Shown one piece after another: positions 1 through 7,092 of a stretch of DNA of 64,000 bases. Position 1 is the stretch's first letter. Every line of letters starts with the position of its first letter. Source of the stretch: JABJGO01 sp963921245 (GTDB lineage: Bacteria > Pseudomonadota > Alphaproteobacteria > Rhodospirillales > Casp-alpha2); NCBI GenBank assembly GCA_963921245.4, contig CAWUEY030000001.1:2542001-2606000 (forward strand), in the 5' to 3' direction. A model generated the notes under the pieces. The model saw only the letters and a list, made by a program, of their open reading frames with translations. It searched no databases and had not been told where the DNA came from. The translations under genes were made by a program, and so were the position numbers.

Positions 1-497
1 CCGGCAACGCTTTCCATCAATGGCCGCGTGATTCCGTTACCCAGCTTACTGCCCCAGTTCGCCAACCCGGACAGAGAACACCCGAACTTACCATTGCGAT
101 CCGTTTCCGTCAGCTGTTTGTCAAAGAAAGGGGTGCCGTTTTTTTTCTGCTCAATGGCACGGGCTTGCAGCATCAGATGCGGGAAATCCAGATTGAATTC
201 ATGCGGTGGAACGTAGGGACACTTAGTCATGAAGCACAGGTCACACAGCGTGCAGGCATCAATGACCGGACCAAAATCCTTGCTATCGACAGAATCCAGC
301 TCACCCGTTTCTGAATCGTCGATCAGATCGAACAAACGCGGAAAGCTGTCACAGAGATTAAAACACCGGCGGCATCCGTGGCAGATATCAAAAACCCGGC
401 GAAGCTCTTCATCAAATTTTTGCGCGTCATAGAATTCCGGATCATTCCAGGGTATGGGATGGCGCTCCGGTGCTTCCAGACTACCTTCTTGTGCCAT
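1..497 (-). CDS. (Fe-S)-binding heterodisulfide reductase/GlpC-like oxidoreductase, partial
   Basis: The reading frame is open from an ATG at 497 to the left edge, so about 165 N-terminal residues are seen and the C-terminus is missing. The start follows GGAGATGTAGTA, a good ribosome site. Two ferredoxin-type 4Fe-4S motifs are visible: Cys39, Cys42, Cys45, Cys49 (CHGCRRCFNLC) and Cys82, Cys85, Cys88, Cys93 (CTLCDLCFMTKC). This is the N-terminal layout of GlpC/HdrD-like electron-transfer proteins, which continue into CCG cysteine domains. It lies 108 bp downstream of rubrerythrin on the same strand, a pairing seen in many proteobacteria, usually with a DUF3501 gene next. I infer that it passes electrons to the rubrerythrin diiron site. 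The exact partner is unknown. Confidence 0.85.
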   Translation of the reverse strand, partial: MAQEGSLEAPERHPIPWNDPEFYDAQKFDEELRRVFDICHGCRRCFNLCDSFPRLFDLIDDSETGELDSVDSKDFGPVIDACTLCDLCFMTKCPYVPPHEFNLDFPHLMLQARAIEQKKNGTPFFDKQLTETDRNGKFGCSLSGLANWGSKLGNGITRPLMESVA

Positions 498-605
498 TAC
501 TACATCTCCACTTCGCAATACGGGGCTCTGTCACCAGTCCAGCGACGAAAAAAGAGGGGCACGCCCTGCCCCCCTTTTCTTAAAAACTCAGGTGCCACCG
601 GTTCA

Positions 606-1025
606 TCAGGAATCCAGGCTATCGAGCGCTTTCTGGAACCGCCCGGCATGAGATTTTTCAGCTTTGGCCAGAGTTTCAAACCAGTCGGCGATTTCCTCAA
701 AACCTTCATCACGGGCCGTTTTCGCCATACCGGGGTACATGTCCGTATATTCGTGGGTTTCACCGGCAACCGCAGCCTTCAGGTTGTCTGACGTGCCACC
801 GATGGCAAGACCTGTTGCGGGATCACCGGTTTCTTCGAGAAACTCAAGATGACCATGTGCATGACCCGTTTCACCTTCGGCGGTGGAACGGAAGACGGCA
901 GCGACATCATTGTAGCCTTCGATATCAGCTTTTTGTGCGAAATACAGATAACGGCGGTTGGCCTGTGATTCACCGGCAAAGGCGTCTTTCAGGTTTTGTT
1001 CTGTTTGGCTGTCTTTAAGGCTCAT
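606..1025 (-). CDS. Rubrerythrin-family diiron protein without rubredoxin domain
   Basis: A 139-residue four-helix ferritin-like protein. The diiron ligands of rubrerythrins are in place: Glu19 (GES), Glu52-x-x-His55 (EGETGH), Glu89-x-x-Glu92 (GETHEY) and Glu123-x-x-His126 (AEKSH). The usual C-terminal rubredoxin domain (two CxxC knuckles) is absent, so electrons must come from another protein, plausibly the neighbouring Fe-S oxidoreductase. Family members reduce hydrogen peroxide in the cytoplasm. The ATG at 1025 follows AGGGAGAAAACG. A sigma70-like promoter and an iron-control-element-like box lie just upstream, so iron/Irr control is likely. Confidence 0.93.
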   Translation of the reverse strand: MSLKDSQTEQNLKDAFAGESQANRRYLYFAQKADIEGYNDVAAVFRSTAEGETGHAHGHLEFLEETGDPATGLAIGGTSDNLKAAVAGETHEYTDMYPGMAKTARDEGFEEIADWFETLAKAEKSHAGRFQKALDSLDS

Positions 1026-1062
1026 CGTTTTCTCCCTATGGGTTCATGGTTAATAAAACCGG

Positions 1063-1090
1063 ATAATACAGATGAATTTAAACGAGTCAA
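1063..1090 (-). promoter_or_regulatory. Promoter of the rubrerythrin gene
   Basis: On the minus strand a -35 TTGACT (1085-1090) and a -10 TATTAT (1063-1068) are separated by 16 bp. This places transcription start about 30 bp before the rubrerythrin ATG at 1025. The match to sigma70 consensus is good, but no start site was measured. Confidence 0.6.
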
Positions 1091-1094
1091 ATAC

Positions 1095-1111
1095 TTTATA
1101 ATAATTCTAAA
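1095..1111. promoter_or_regulatory. Iron control element (ICE)-like Irr box upstream of rubrerythrin
   Basis: The 17 bp read TTTATAA-TAA-TTCTAAA. The ICE consensus bound by rhizobial Irr is TTTAGAA-N3-TTCTAAA, so 13 of 14 specified positions match. It sits 4 bp upstream of the -35 box of the rubrerythrin promoter and 24 bp after the irr stop. Its position outside the promoter core would suit activation as well as repression. The identification is by motif only. Confidence 0.65.
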
Positions 1112-1134
1112 AAAAATTTTAACTCATTAACATA

Positions 1135-1560
1135 CTACGAGTCTTCTATTCGAATTACTACATCTACGCGCGTTATCCTGGTCCCGTTAGGTGCCGCGGG
1201 CAAGGGCCCCAACACAACATCATCATGATCAATATCCTCAAGCGCGCTAGACCCCGCATGATAGAAATGATGATGATCGCTGGTATTGGTATCGAAATAT
1301 GAGCGCTCTCCATCCACAACAATCTCACGCAGCAATCCTACTTCGGTGAACTGGTTCAGGGTGTTGTAAACAGTCGCCAGGGATACATGGATTCCCTCAT
1401 CTACCGTTTCGCCGTGCAGCATTTCTGCCGTCACGTGACGGGCCGGTCCTTCAAAAAGGATTTTTGCCAGCCCCAGACGCTGGCGCGTAGGCCGCAACCC
1501 GGCGGCGCGCAAGCGATCAATCAGGTCACTGTAGGGTCGTTTTCCAATCACGCGTTCCAC
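1135..1560 (-). CDS. irr: Irr-type iron response regulator (Fur superfamily)
   Basis: A 141-residue Fur-superfamily repressor. The N-terminal winged helix carries the typical SLATVYNTLNQFTEVGL recognition segment (about residues 60-77). The dimerisation half starts with SDHHHFYH (about residues 94-101): the three consecutive histidines are the heme/metal motif that separates Irr from Fur. Irr senses the state of heme synthesis and binds ICE operators to repress or activate iron genes. The most likely start is GTG at 1560; no ATG fits the conserved N-terminus. It lies upstream of rubrerythrin and downstream of fabI on the same strand, with its own operator and promoter. PerR or Mur are the alternatives, but the HHH motif argues for Irr. 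Confidence 0.88.
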   Translation of the reverse strand: MERVIGKRPYSDLIDRLRAAGLRPTRQRLGLAKILFEGPARHVTAEMLHGETVDEGIHVSLATVYNTLNQFTEVGLLREIVVDGERSYFDTNTSDHHHFYHAGSSALEDIDHDDVVLGPLPAAPNGTRITRVDVVIRIEDS

Positions 1561-1594
1561 CGTGTTGTATCCGTTTTACACATCTTTTATCCAC

Positions 1595-1628
1595 ATTATA
1601 CACTGTAGTTTATAATGATTACAAACTA
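1595..1628 (-). promoter_or_regulatory. irr promoter with overlapping ICE-like operator dyad
   Basis: On the minus strand a perfect -10 TATAAT (1595-1600, preceded by GTG) pairs with a -35 TTGTAA (1619-1624) at 18 bp spacing. A 23-bp dyad, TAGTTT-a-TAAT-g-ATTA-c-AAACTA (1606-1628), covers the spacer and -35 with one mismatched pair. Its core on the minus strand, TTTGTAA-TCA-TTATAAA (1609-1625), matches 11 of 14 ICE positions and shares the right half-site TTATAAA with the rubrerythrin box. A second inverted repeat, ACAAAC-tatg-GTTTGT (1621-1636), overlaps it. Placement over the promoter suggests autorepression. Confidence 0.6.
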
Positions 1629-1691
1629 TGGTTTGTCAATAGCGTATCCGCTCAGAACGGGTAAATGGTTTTTCGAGAATTCTTGCCCGGA

Positions 1692-2510
1692 TCAGGCCGT
1701 TTCGGCACCGGGGATACCGATAACATTCACGCCACTATCGACGTGATGAACCTCGCCCGTCACACCATTGGACAAATCACTCAGAAGATAAAGGGCCGAG
1801 CCCCCGAGATCCTCTAGGTCGGCATTCCGTTGCAACGGCGCGTTGGACTGGCTCCACCGGAAGATATGGCGTGCCCCGGCCACAGCACTGCCGGCGAGGG
1901 TGCGAACCGGGCCAGCGGAAATGGCATTTACCCGGATACCCTGTCCACCGAGATCTACCGCCATGTAGCGGACACTGGCTTCCAATGCGGCTTTTGCAAC
2001 ACCCATGACGTTGTAATTGGGCACCACCCGTTCAGCGCCTGAAAACGACAGGGTCAATAAACTGCCGCCATCAGGCATCAAGGGAGCCGCGGACCTTGCA
2101 ATTTCCGTAAACGAGAAGCAGGAAACATCCATGGTGCGCAGAAAATTTCTTCGCGTCGTTTCAACATACCGGCCATTCAGTTCATCCTTGTCGGAATAGG
2201 CGATGGCATGAACCACAAAATCAATGGACTTCCAGGATGCCGTCACGTCCTTGAGCGCAGCTTCGATGGAGCCTTCTTCCTCCACATCGCAGGGCACCAG
2301 CAAATCCGAACCAATGGATTCAGCGAGTGGCAGAACACGTTTTTCAAAGGCTTCACCCTGATAGGTGAAGGCAAGTTCCGCACCGTGAGCGGCCAGCTTT
2401 TTTGCAATGCCCCAGGCGATGGAATGATCATTGGCAACGCCCATGATAACGCCGCGTTTTCCCACCATTAACCCCGGGGTGCTGGTCGAAGCCTGATCAA
2501 GCGCCGTCAT
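1692..2510 (-). CDS. fabI: Enoyl-[acyl-carrier-protein] reductase (NADH)
   Basis: A 272-residue short-chain dehydrogenase-fold enzyme of the FabI type, which reduces trans-2-enoyl-ACP in the last step of each elongation cycle. The cofactor loop is GVANDHSIAWGIA (residues 24-36). The catalytic pair Tyr166 and Lys173 lies in YNVMGVAK. The position equal to E. coli Tyr146 is Phe156 here (SFSGAE where E. coli has YLGAE). The ATG at 2510 is chosen because it follows GAGG and lies 19 bp after the fabB stop; a longer frame would run into fabB. It is the last gene of a fabA-fabB-fabI operon for unsaturated fatty acid synthesis. Confidence 0.95.
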   Translation of the reverse strand: MTALDQASTSTPGLMVGKRGVIMGVANDHSIAWGIAKKLAAHGAELAFTYQGEAFEKRVLPLAESIGSDLLVPCDVEEEGSIEAALKDVTASWKSIDFVVHAIAYSDKDELNGRYVETTRRNFLRTMDVSCFSFTEIARSAAPLMPDGGSLLTLSFSGAERVVPNYNVMGVAKAALEASVRYMAVDLGGQGIRVNAISAGPVRTLAGSAVAGARHIFRWSQSNAPLQRNADLEDLGGSALYLLSDLSNGVTGEVHHVDSGVNVIGIPGAETA

Positions 2511-2529
2511 TGACTGGACCTCGTGCCTC

Positions 2530-3753
2530 TCAGTTCTCAAACCGTGTAAACGCCAGAACAGCGTTGGTTCCGCCAAACCCAAAACTGTTGGAAATGACGC
2601 AGTTCACATCGGCATCATCCTGACGCTCAAGCACAATGGGCATGTCACCGGCTTCCGGGTCGAGATCATCAACGTTCGCCGATGCAGCCAGGAAATTCTC
2701 TTTCATCATGATCAGGCTATAGATGGATTCCTGCACCCCCGTTGCACCAAGAGAGTGCCCGGTCAGGGATTTTGTCGAACTAAACGCGGGAATGGCATTT
2801 CGGTCTGAGAAAGCCTCGCGAATGGCTTCCAGTTCCTTTGTATCACCAATCGGCGTGGATGTTCCGTGTGTGTTGATATAGTCAACGGGCCGGTCAAGGG
2901 TTTTCATGGCCATTTTCATGCACCGCGTCGCGCCTTCGCCTGAGGGCTGGACCATGTCATGACCGTCCGATGTGGCACCATAACCGGCAACCTCACCGTA
3001 AATCGTCGCCCCGCGTGCCCTGGCGTGTTCCAGCTCCTCGATCACCAGAACACCGCCGCCACCCGCAATGACAAAACCATCGCGATTGACGTCATAGGGC
3101 CGCGACGCCCGTTCCGGCGTATCGTTGTAGCCGGAACTCATGGCTGGCATGGCGTCGAATAGGACCGAGAGCGTCCAATCCAGTTCTTCGCCGCCGCCGG
3201 CAAAAACAATATCCTGCTTGCCCATCTGAATCATTTCCGACGCATTGCCAATGCAATGAGCGCTGGTGGAGCAGGCGGAGGTAATCGAATAGTTTACGCC
3301 CTTGATCTTAAAGGCCGTCGACAAGGTTGCCGAATTGGTGGACGACATGGTCCGTGGCACCATGAACGGACCAACTTTTTTCGCACTTTTTTCCCGCGCC
3401 GTATCGGCGGCAAGAACCTGGTTGCGGGTGGACGGACCACCAGAGCCCATAATCAGGCCGGTCCGTTCATTCGAAACGTCTGATTCTTCCAGGCCGGAAT
3501 CGGCTATAGCCTGCTCCATGGCGAGATAGTTGTAGGCGGCACCGTCACCCATAAACCGCCGCCAACGGCGATCAACGGCCTCATCAATATCCAGCGCAGG
3601 GCGTCCGCAAACCTGGCTGCGGAAGCCGCGGGCGCGATAATCTTCATTGAAGGTAATCCCAGACTTTCCGGCTCTCAGAGATGCCGTTACGTCTTCAACC
3701 GTGCTGCCAATGCACGATACAATTCCCATCCCTGTAACGACTGCCCGTTTCAT
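2530..3753 (-). CDS. fabB: 3-oxoacyl-[acyl-carrier-protein] synthase I
   Basis: A 407-residue ketoacyl-ACP synthase, matching the 406 residues of E. coli FabB. The catalytic triad is visible: Cys near residue 163 in SACSTSAHC, His in NTHGTSTPIGD near 298 and His in SLTGHSLGATG near 333. Pairing with fabA identifies it as FabB, which elongates the cis-3-decenoyl-ACP made by FabA, rather than FabF. The ATG at 3753 opens the conserved MKRAVVTGMG and lies 13 bp after the fabA stop with AAGG upstream. The longer open frame overlaps fabA and is not used. Confidence 0.96.
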   Translation of the reverse strand: MKRAVVTGMGIVSCIGSTVEDVTASLRAGKSGITFNEDYRARGFRSQVCGRPALDIDEAVDRRWRRFMGDGAAYNYLAMEQAIADSGLEESDVSNERTGLIMGSGGPSTRNQVLAADTAREKSAKKVGPFMVPRTMSSTNSATLSTAFKIKGVNYSITSACSTSAHCIGNASEMIQMGKQDIVFAGGGEELDWTLSVLFDAMPAMSSGYNDTPERASRPYDVNRDGFVIAGGGGVLVIEELEHARARGATIYGEVAGYGATSDGHDMVQPSGEGATRCMKMAMKTLDRPVDYINTHGTSTPIGDTKELEAIREAFSDRNAIPAFSSTKSLTGHSLGATGVQESIYSLIMMKENFLAASANVDDLDPEAGDMPIVLERQDDADVNCVISNSFGFGGTNAVLAFTRFEN

Positions 3754-3766
3754 CAAATCTGCCTTA

Positions 3767-4285
3767 CTATGCTTCTTCCGCGCCGTCGGGAACCAATGTA
3801 ACCCGAAGGTCCTTGGCTTCATAGGCAAGTTCGCCGTCAACCATCATTGTTCCATCGCCAAAGCCGAGCGTTATCCTCCGCGACATGACGCGTTTCGCAT
3901 CAATTTGATATGTCACAAGCTTATTGGATGGCAAGACCTGATTGGAAAACTTAACCTGACCCACACCCAGCGCTCGCCCGCGACCGGGAGCCCCCGTCCA
4001 GCCAAGATAAAATCCCAGCAGTTGCCACAAGGCATCGACGCCAAGGCAGCCGGGCATGACAGGATCGGCAATAAAATGACAATCGAAAAACCAGCGCTCA
4101 GGGGTAATATCGAACTCTGCCTGCACCAATCCCTTGCCGTATTCTCCGCCATCACTGTTAATCGTTGTGATCCGGTCAAACATCAGCATGGGGGGAGCCG
4201 GTAACAACGCATTACCGGGACCGAATAATTCACCGCGTCCGCAAGCCAGCAAATCTTCGTAACTGTAACTGTTTTTCTGATCCAA
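3767..4285 (-). CDS. fabA: 3-hydroxydecanoyl-[acyl-carrier-protein] dehydratase/isomerase
   Basis: FabA dehydrates 3-hydroxydecanoyl-ACP and isomerises the trans-2 to the cis-3 enoyl product, the branch point to unsaturated fatty acids. The active-site residues are His70 (CHFIADPVMPG) and Asp84 (LGVDALWQL). I chose the TTG at 4285: it is preceded by GGGAG at 10-nt spacing, gives 172 residues (the E. coli length) and begins directly at the conserved DQKNSYSYEDLLACGRGELF. ATG codons at 4369, 4360 and 4348 would add up to 28 non-conserved residues and cannot be excluded. It is the first gene of fabA-fabB-fabI. Confidence 0.94.
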   Translation of the reverse strand: MDQKNSYSYEDLLACGRGELFGPGNALLPAPPMLMFDRITTINSDGGEYGKGLVQAEFDITPERWFFDCHFIADPVMPGCLGVDALWQLLGFYLGWTGAPGRGRALGVGQVKFSNQVLPSNKLVTYQIDAKRVMSRRITLGFGDGTMMVDGELAYEAKDLRVTLVPDGAEEA

Positions 4286-4403
4286 GAGATCGGCACTCCC
4301 TGCAACTTTTCCGCCGCGATTAAAGCATGCAGTCTGTCCCTTATACATGCCCGATGGCATTGTTGCCATAATCGAATTCAAAATGTTGTGTGGATGTTCA
4401 GGC

Positions 4404-4440
4404 AAAAAAGAGCCAGACCATTTCAGGACTGGCTCTTTTG
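4404..4440. terminator. Bidirectional intrinsic terminator between pnp and fabA
   Basis: AAAAAAGAGCCAG (4404-4416), a 12-nt loop and CTGGCTCTTTT (4429-4439) form an 11-bp stem of A-T and GC pairs with a T run on either strand. It ends just upstream of the pnp stop and before fabA. Because fabA is transcribed leftward, it separates the pnp transcript from the fab operon and shows that the fabA promoter lies within 4286-4403. Confidence 0.7.
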
Positions 4441-4446
4441 TATGTC

Positions 4447-6594
4447 TTATGCCTCTGCGGCGGCTTCCTCGGATTGCGGTATGATCTCTTCTCCGGTTTC
4501 CTGATCCACCACTTTCATGGACAGTTTGACTTTTCCACGATCATCAATGCCGATGAGTTTCACTTTGACCTCATCGCCCTCGTTAACCACATCCGTCACC
4601 TTACCAACACGGTGGTTCTTCATTTCCGAAATGTGAACCAGGCCGTCGCGGGCACCCATGAAATTGACAAAAGCACCGAAATCAACGGTTTTCACAACCT
4701 TACCGGTGTAGATCACGCCGACTTCGGGTTCGGCAACAATGTCGCGAATCCAATCGACGGCTGCTTTGGAAGCAGCTTCATCCACAGCGGCAACATTCAC
4801 GGTACCGTCATCATTGATGTCGATCTTGGCCCCCGTGGTCTCACAGATTTCACGGATCATTTTGCCACCCGGGCCGATGATTTCACGGATTTTGTCCTTG
4901 TTTATCGTCAGGCTCGTTATTCGCGGCGCGTTGTCGCTGACGCCTTCCCGAGACCTAGAAATGGCCTTTGTCATTTCTTCCAGAATATGGACCCGCCCAC
5001 CGCGGGCCTGGTCAAGGGCAATTTCCATGATCTCCCTGGTGATAGAGGTGATCTTGATATCCATCTGCAGGGCCGTAATACCTTGTTCGGTTCCGGCAAC
5101 CTTGAAGTCCATGTCACCTAAGTGGTCCTCATCACCCAGAATATCGGAAAGGACGGCAAACTCGTCACCTTCCTTGATCAGACCCATGGCAATACCAGCA
5201 ACCGGGCGCACCAGAGGAACCCCGGCGTCCATCAAGGACAACGATGATCCGCATACAGACGCCATGGAAGACGAACCGTTGGATTCGGTGATTTCGGAAA
5301 CCACACGAACCGTATAGGGAAAGTCTTCCCGGCGCGGCATCAGGGGATGAAGCGCCCGCCATGCCAGCTTTCCGTGACCAACTTCACGACGACCCGTAAA
5401 GCCGAACCGCCCGGCCTCACCCACGGAATAGGGCGGGAAGTTGTAATGCAGCATGAAGTTTTCACGGTATTCGCCCTCCAACGCGTCAATGATCTGTTCA
5501 TCCTGGCCGGTACCCAGAGTGGTTACAACAATGGCCTGGGTTTCACCGCGGGTAAACAGCGCGCTGCCGTGTGCGCGGGGAAGAATCCCAACCTGGCTGG
5601 CAATGGGACGAACGGTTTTGGTGTCGCGACCGTCGATCCGCGTTTTGGTATCCAGAATATCGCGACGAACAATATCTTTCTCCAGGTTCTTGATGATGCC
5701 GCCAAAAGAGGCTTCCAGCAGGTCCTGATCAATACTTTCATCAGCCCGCATGTCGTCAAGCACGGCTGTTTTAACGCTGGCGATGGTTTCCTGACGGCTT
5801 TGCTTGACGGTTTCCTTATAGGCGTCACGCAGCCCCTTTTCAGCGGCGGCCTTGACTTTTTCAGCCAGCTCATCAAGACCTTCCGGCGCACCCGGCAGAT
5901 CAATGGGATCTTTTGCACAAGCTTCGGCCAGTTCAATTATCGCATCAATCACGGTCTGGAACTGCTCATGACCGAAGGTAACAGCACCGAGCATAACGTC
6001 TTCGGACAGCTCCCTAGCTTCGGATTCCACCATCAGAACGCCTTCCTGGGTTCCGGCAACAACCAGATCCAGATCGCCGTTTTCCAGCTGCGCCTTCAGC
6101 GGGTTCAACACGTATGCGCCATCAATATAGGCAACACGGGCGGCACCGAGCGGGCCTAAAAACGGCAGGCCGGAGATGGTCAACGCAGCGGAGGCACCAA
6201 CCATGGCAACGATGTCCGGATCGTTTTCCATATCGTGACTGAGGACGGTGCAGATTACCTGCGTTTCGTTCTTGAATCCGCTGACAAACAGCGGACGGAT
6301 TGGACGGTCGATCAGACGGGAAACCAGTGTTTCCTTTTCACTGGGGCGACCTTCGCGTTTGAAAAACCCGCCTGGAATTTTGCCGGCGGCGTAGGCTTTT
6401 TCAACGTAGTGAACGGTCAGGGGAAAGAAATCCAGGCCGGGTTTGGGGGATTTTTCACCAACAACCGTGCAGAGAACCTTGGTGTCTCCGTAGGTTGCAA
6501 TAACCGCGGCGTCTGACTGACGGGCGATTTTCCCGGTTTCAAGGGACAGCGTACGGCCGCCCCATTGGATTTCTTTACGGTATTCTTGAAACAT
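4447..6594 (-). CDS. pnp: Polyribonucleotide nucleotidyltransferase (PNPase)
   Basis: A 715-residue 3'-5' phosphorolytic exoribonuclease, close to the 711 of E. coli. The order is RNase PH domain 1 (about 10-145), all-helical linker, RNase PH domain 2 (about 320-545, with GRREVGHGKLA and SSSMASVCG), a KH domain (IREIIGPGGKMIREI) and a C-terminal S1 domain (GVIYTGKVVKTVDFGAFVNF), followed by a short acidic tail. The ATG at 6594 follows AAGGAAAG and starts MFQEYRKEIQWGG; an in-frame upstream codon overlaps a leader hairpin. It lies downstream of rpsO, the classic order. PNPase autoregulation through its leader is known in enterobacteria. Confidence 0.97.
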   Translation of the reverse strand: MFQEYRKEIQWGGRTLSLETGKIARQSDAAVIATYGDTKVLCTVVGEKSPKPGLDFFPLTVHYVEKAYAAGKIPGGFFKREGRPSEKETLVSRLIDRPIRPLFVSGFKNETQVICTVLSHDMENDPDIVAMVGASAALTISGLPFLGPLGAARVAYIDGAYVLNPLKAQLENGDLDLVVAGTQEGVLMVESEARELSEDVMLGAVTFGHEQFQTVIDAIIELAEACAKDPIDLPGAPEGLDELAEKVKAAAEKGLRDAYKETVKQSRQETIASVKTAVLDDMRADESIDQDLLEASFGGIIKNLEKDIVRRDILDTKTRIDGRDTKTVRPIASQVGILPRAHGSALFTRGETQAIVVTTLGTGQDEQIIDALEGEYRENFMLHYNFPPYSVGEAGRFGFTGRREVGHGKLAWRALHPLMPRREDFPYTVRVVSEITESNGSSSMASVCGSSLSLMDAGVPLVRPVAGIAMGLIKEGDEFAVLSDILGDEDHLGDMDFKVAGTEQGITALQMDIKITSITREIMEIALDQARGGRVHILEEMTKAISRSREGVSDNAPRITSLTINKDKIREIIGPGGKMIREICETTGAKIDINDDGTVNVAAVDEAASKAAVDWIRDIVAEPEVGVIYTGKVVKTVDFGAFVNFMGARDGLVHISEMKNHRVGKVTDVVNEGDEVKVKLIGIDDRGKVKLSMKVVDQETGEEIIPQSEEAAAEA

Positions 6595-6619
6595 ATCTTT
6601 CTTTCCTTCGTACAGATAA

Positions 6620-6642
6620 CGCAACCGAACCATCCGGTTGCG
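6620..6642 (-). ncRNA. Hairpin in the pnp 5' leader
   Basis: CGCAACCG (minus strand) pairs perfectly with CGGTTGCG across a 7-nt loop, 26 nt upstream of the pnp start. It is not followed by a T run, so it is not a terminator. It is a candidate RNA-processing or PNPase autocontrol element. The remaining 6643-6805, up to the rpsO stop, shows no gene. Confidence 0.45.
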
Positions 6643-6805
6643 TCTTGATCGTGTATGTCCAGTTAACGCTCACCTGAGGGCCGAATGCCCAAAGGAATAA
6701 ATGGCGTTCTCACACACGACAAAGGGCTCGATAGCGTTGGCGGGCAATACCGGCGCGGGGTATCCCGAATACGCCGGAACCCATAAATCAAACGCCCGTT
6801 CGCGA

Positions 6806-7075
6806 TTAACGGCGAATACCAAGACGGTTGATAATTTCTTCGTAGCGTTTGACTTCCCTGGCTTTGACATAGTCAAGCAGGCGCCGACGTTGGCCAACCA
6901 GCTTCAGAAGGCCCCGCCGGGAGTGGAAGTCTCTGTTATGCTCTTTCAGGTGATCCGTCAGGTTTTTGATCCGTTCGGTGATAATTGCCACCTGAACTTC
7001 CGGCGAACCGGTATCACCATCTTTCGCCGCATACTCCTTAATGAGCTCTTGTTTGCGCTCTGCAGTAACCGACAT
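6806..7075 (-). CDS. rpsO: 30S ribosomal protein S15
   Basis: An 89-residue ribosomal protein that binds the central domain of 16S rRNA (helices 20-22). The hallmark segments are TGSPEVQVAIITERI and the C-terminal RRRLLDYVK followed by INRLGIRR. The ATG at 7075 follows AGGAG in TACAGGAGAACACG and gives exactly the family length. It lies 17 bp after truB and upstream of pnp, so it is probably cotranscribed with both. S15 represses its own translation in several bacteria; no specific operator was recognised here. Confidence 0.97.
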   Translation of the reverse strand: MSVTAERKQELIKEYAAKDGDTGSPEVQVAIITERIKNLTDHLKEHNRDFHSRRGLLKLVGQRRRLLDYVKAREVKRYEEIINRLGIRR

Positions 7076-7092
7076 CGTGTTCTCCTGTAAAT

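Noticed and set aside
1026..1134. AT-rich gap as a possible horizontally acquired remnant
   Set aside because: Its composition is explained by the promoter and ICE-like box of rubrerythrin.
4447..5121. Long plus-strand open frames opposite pnp (also opposite dnaK at 47741-49546)
   Set aside because: They are antisense to clearly conserved core genes and their products have no recognisable domains. GC-skewed codon use keeps the opposite frames open.
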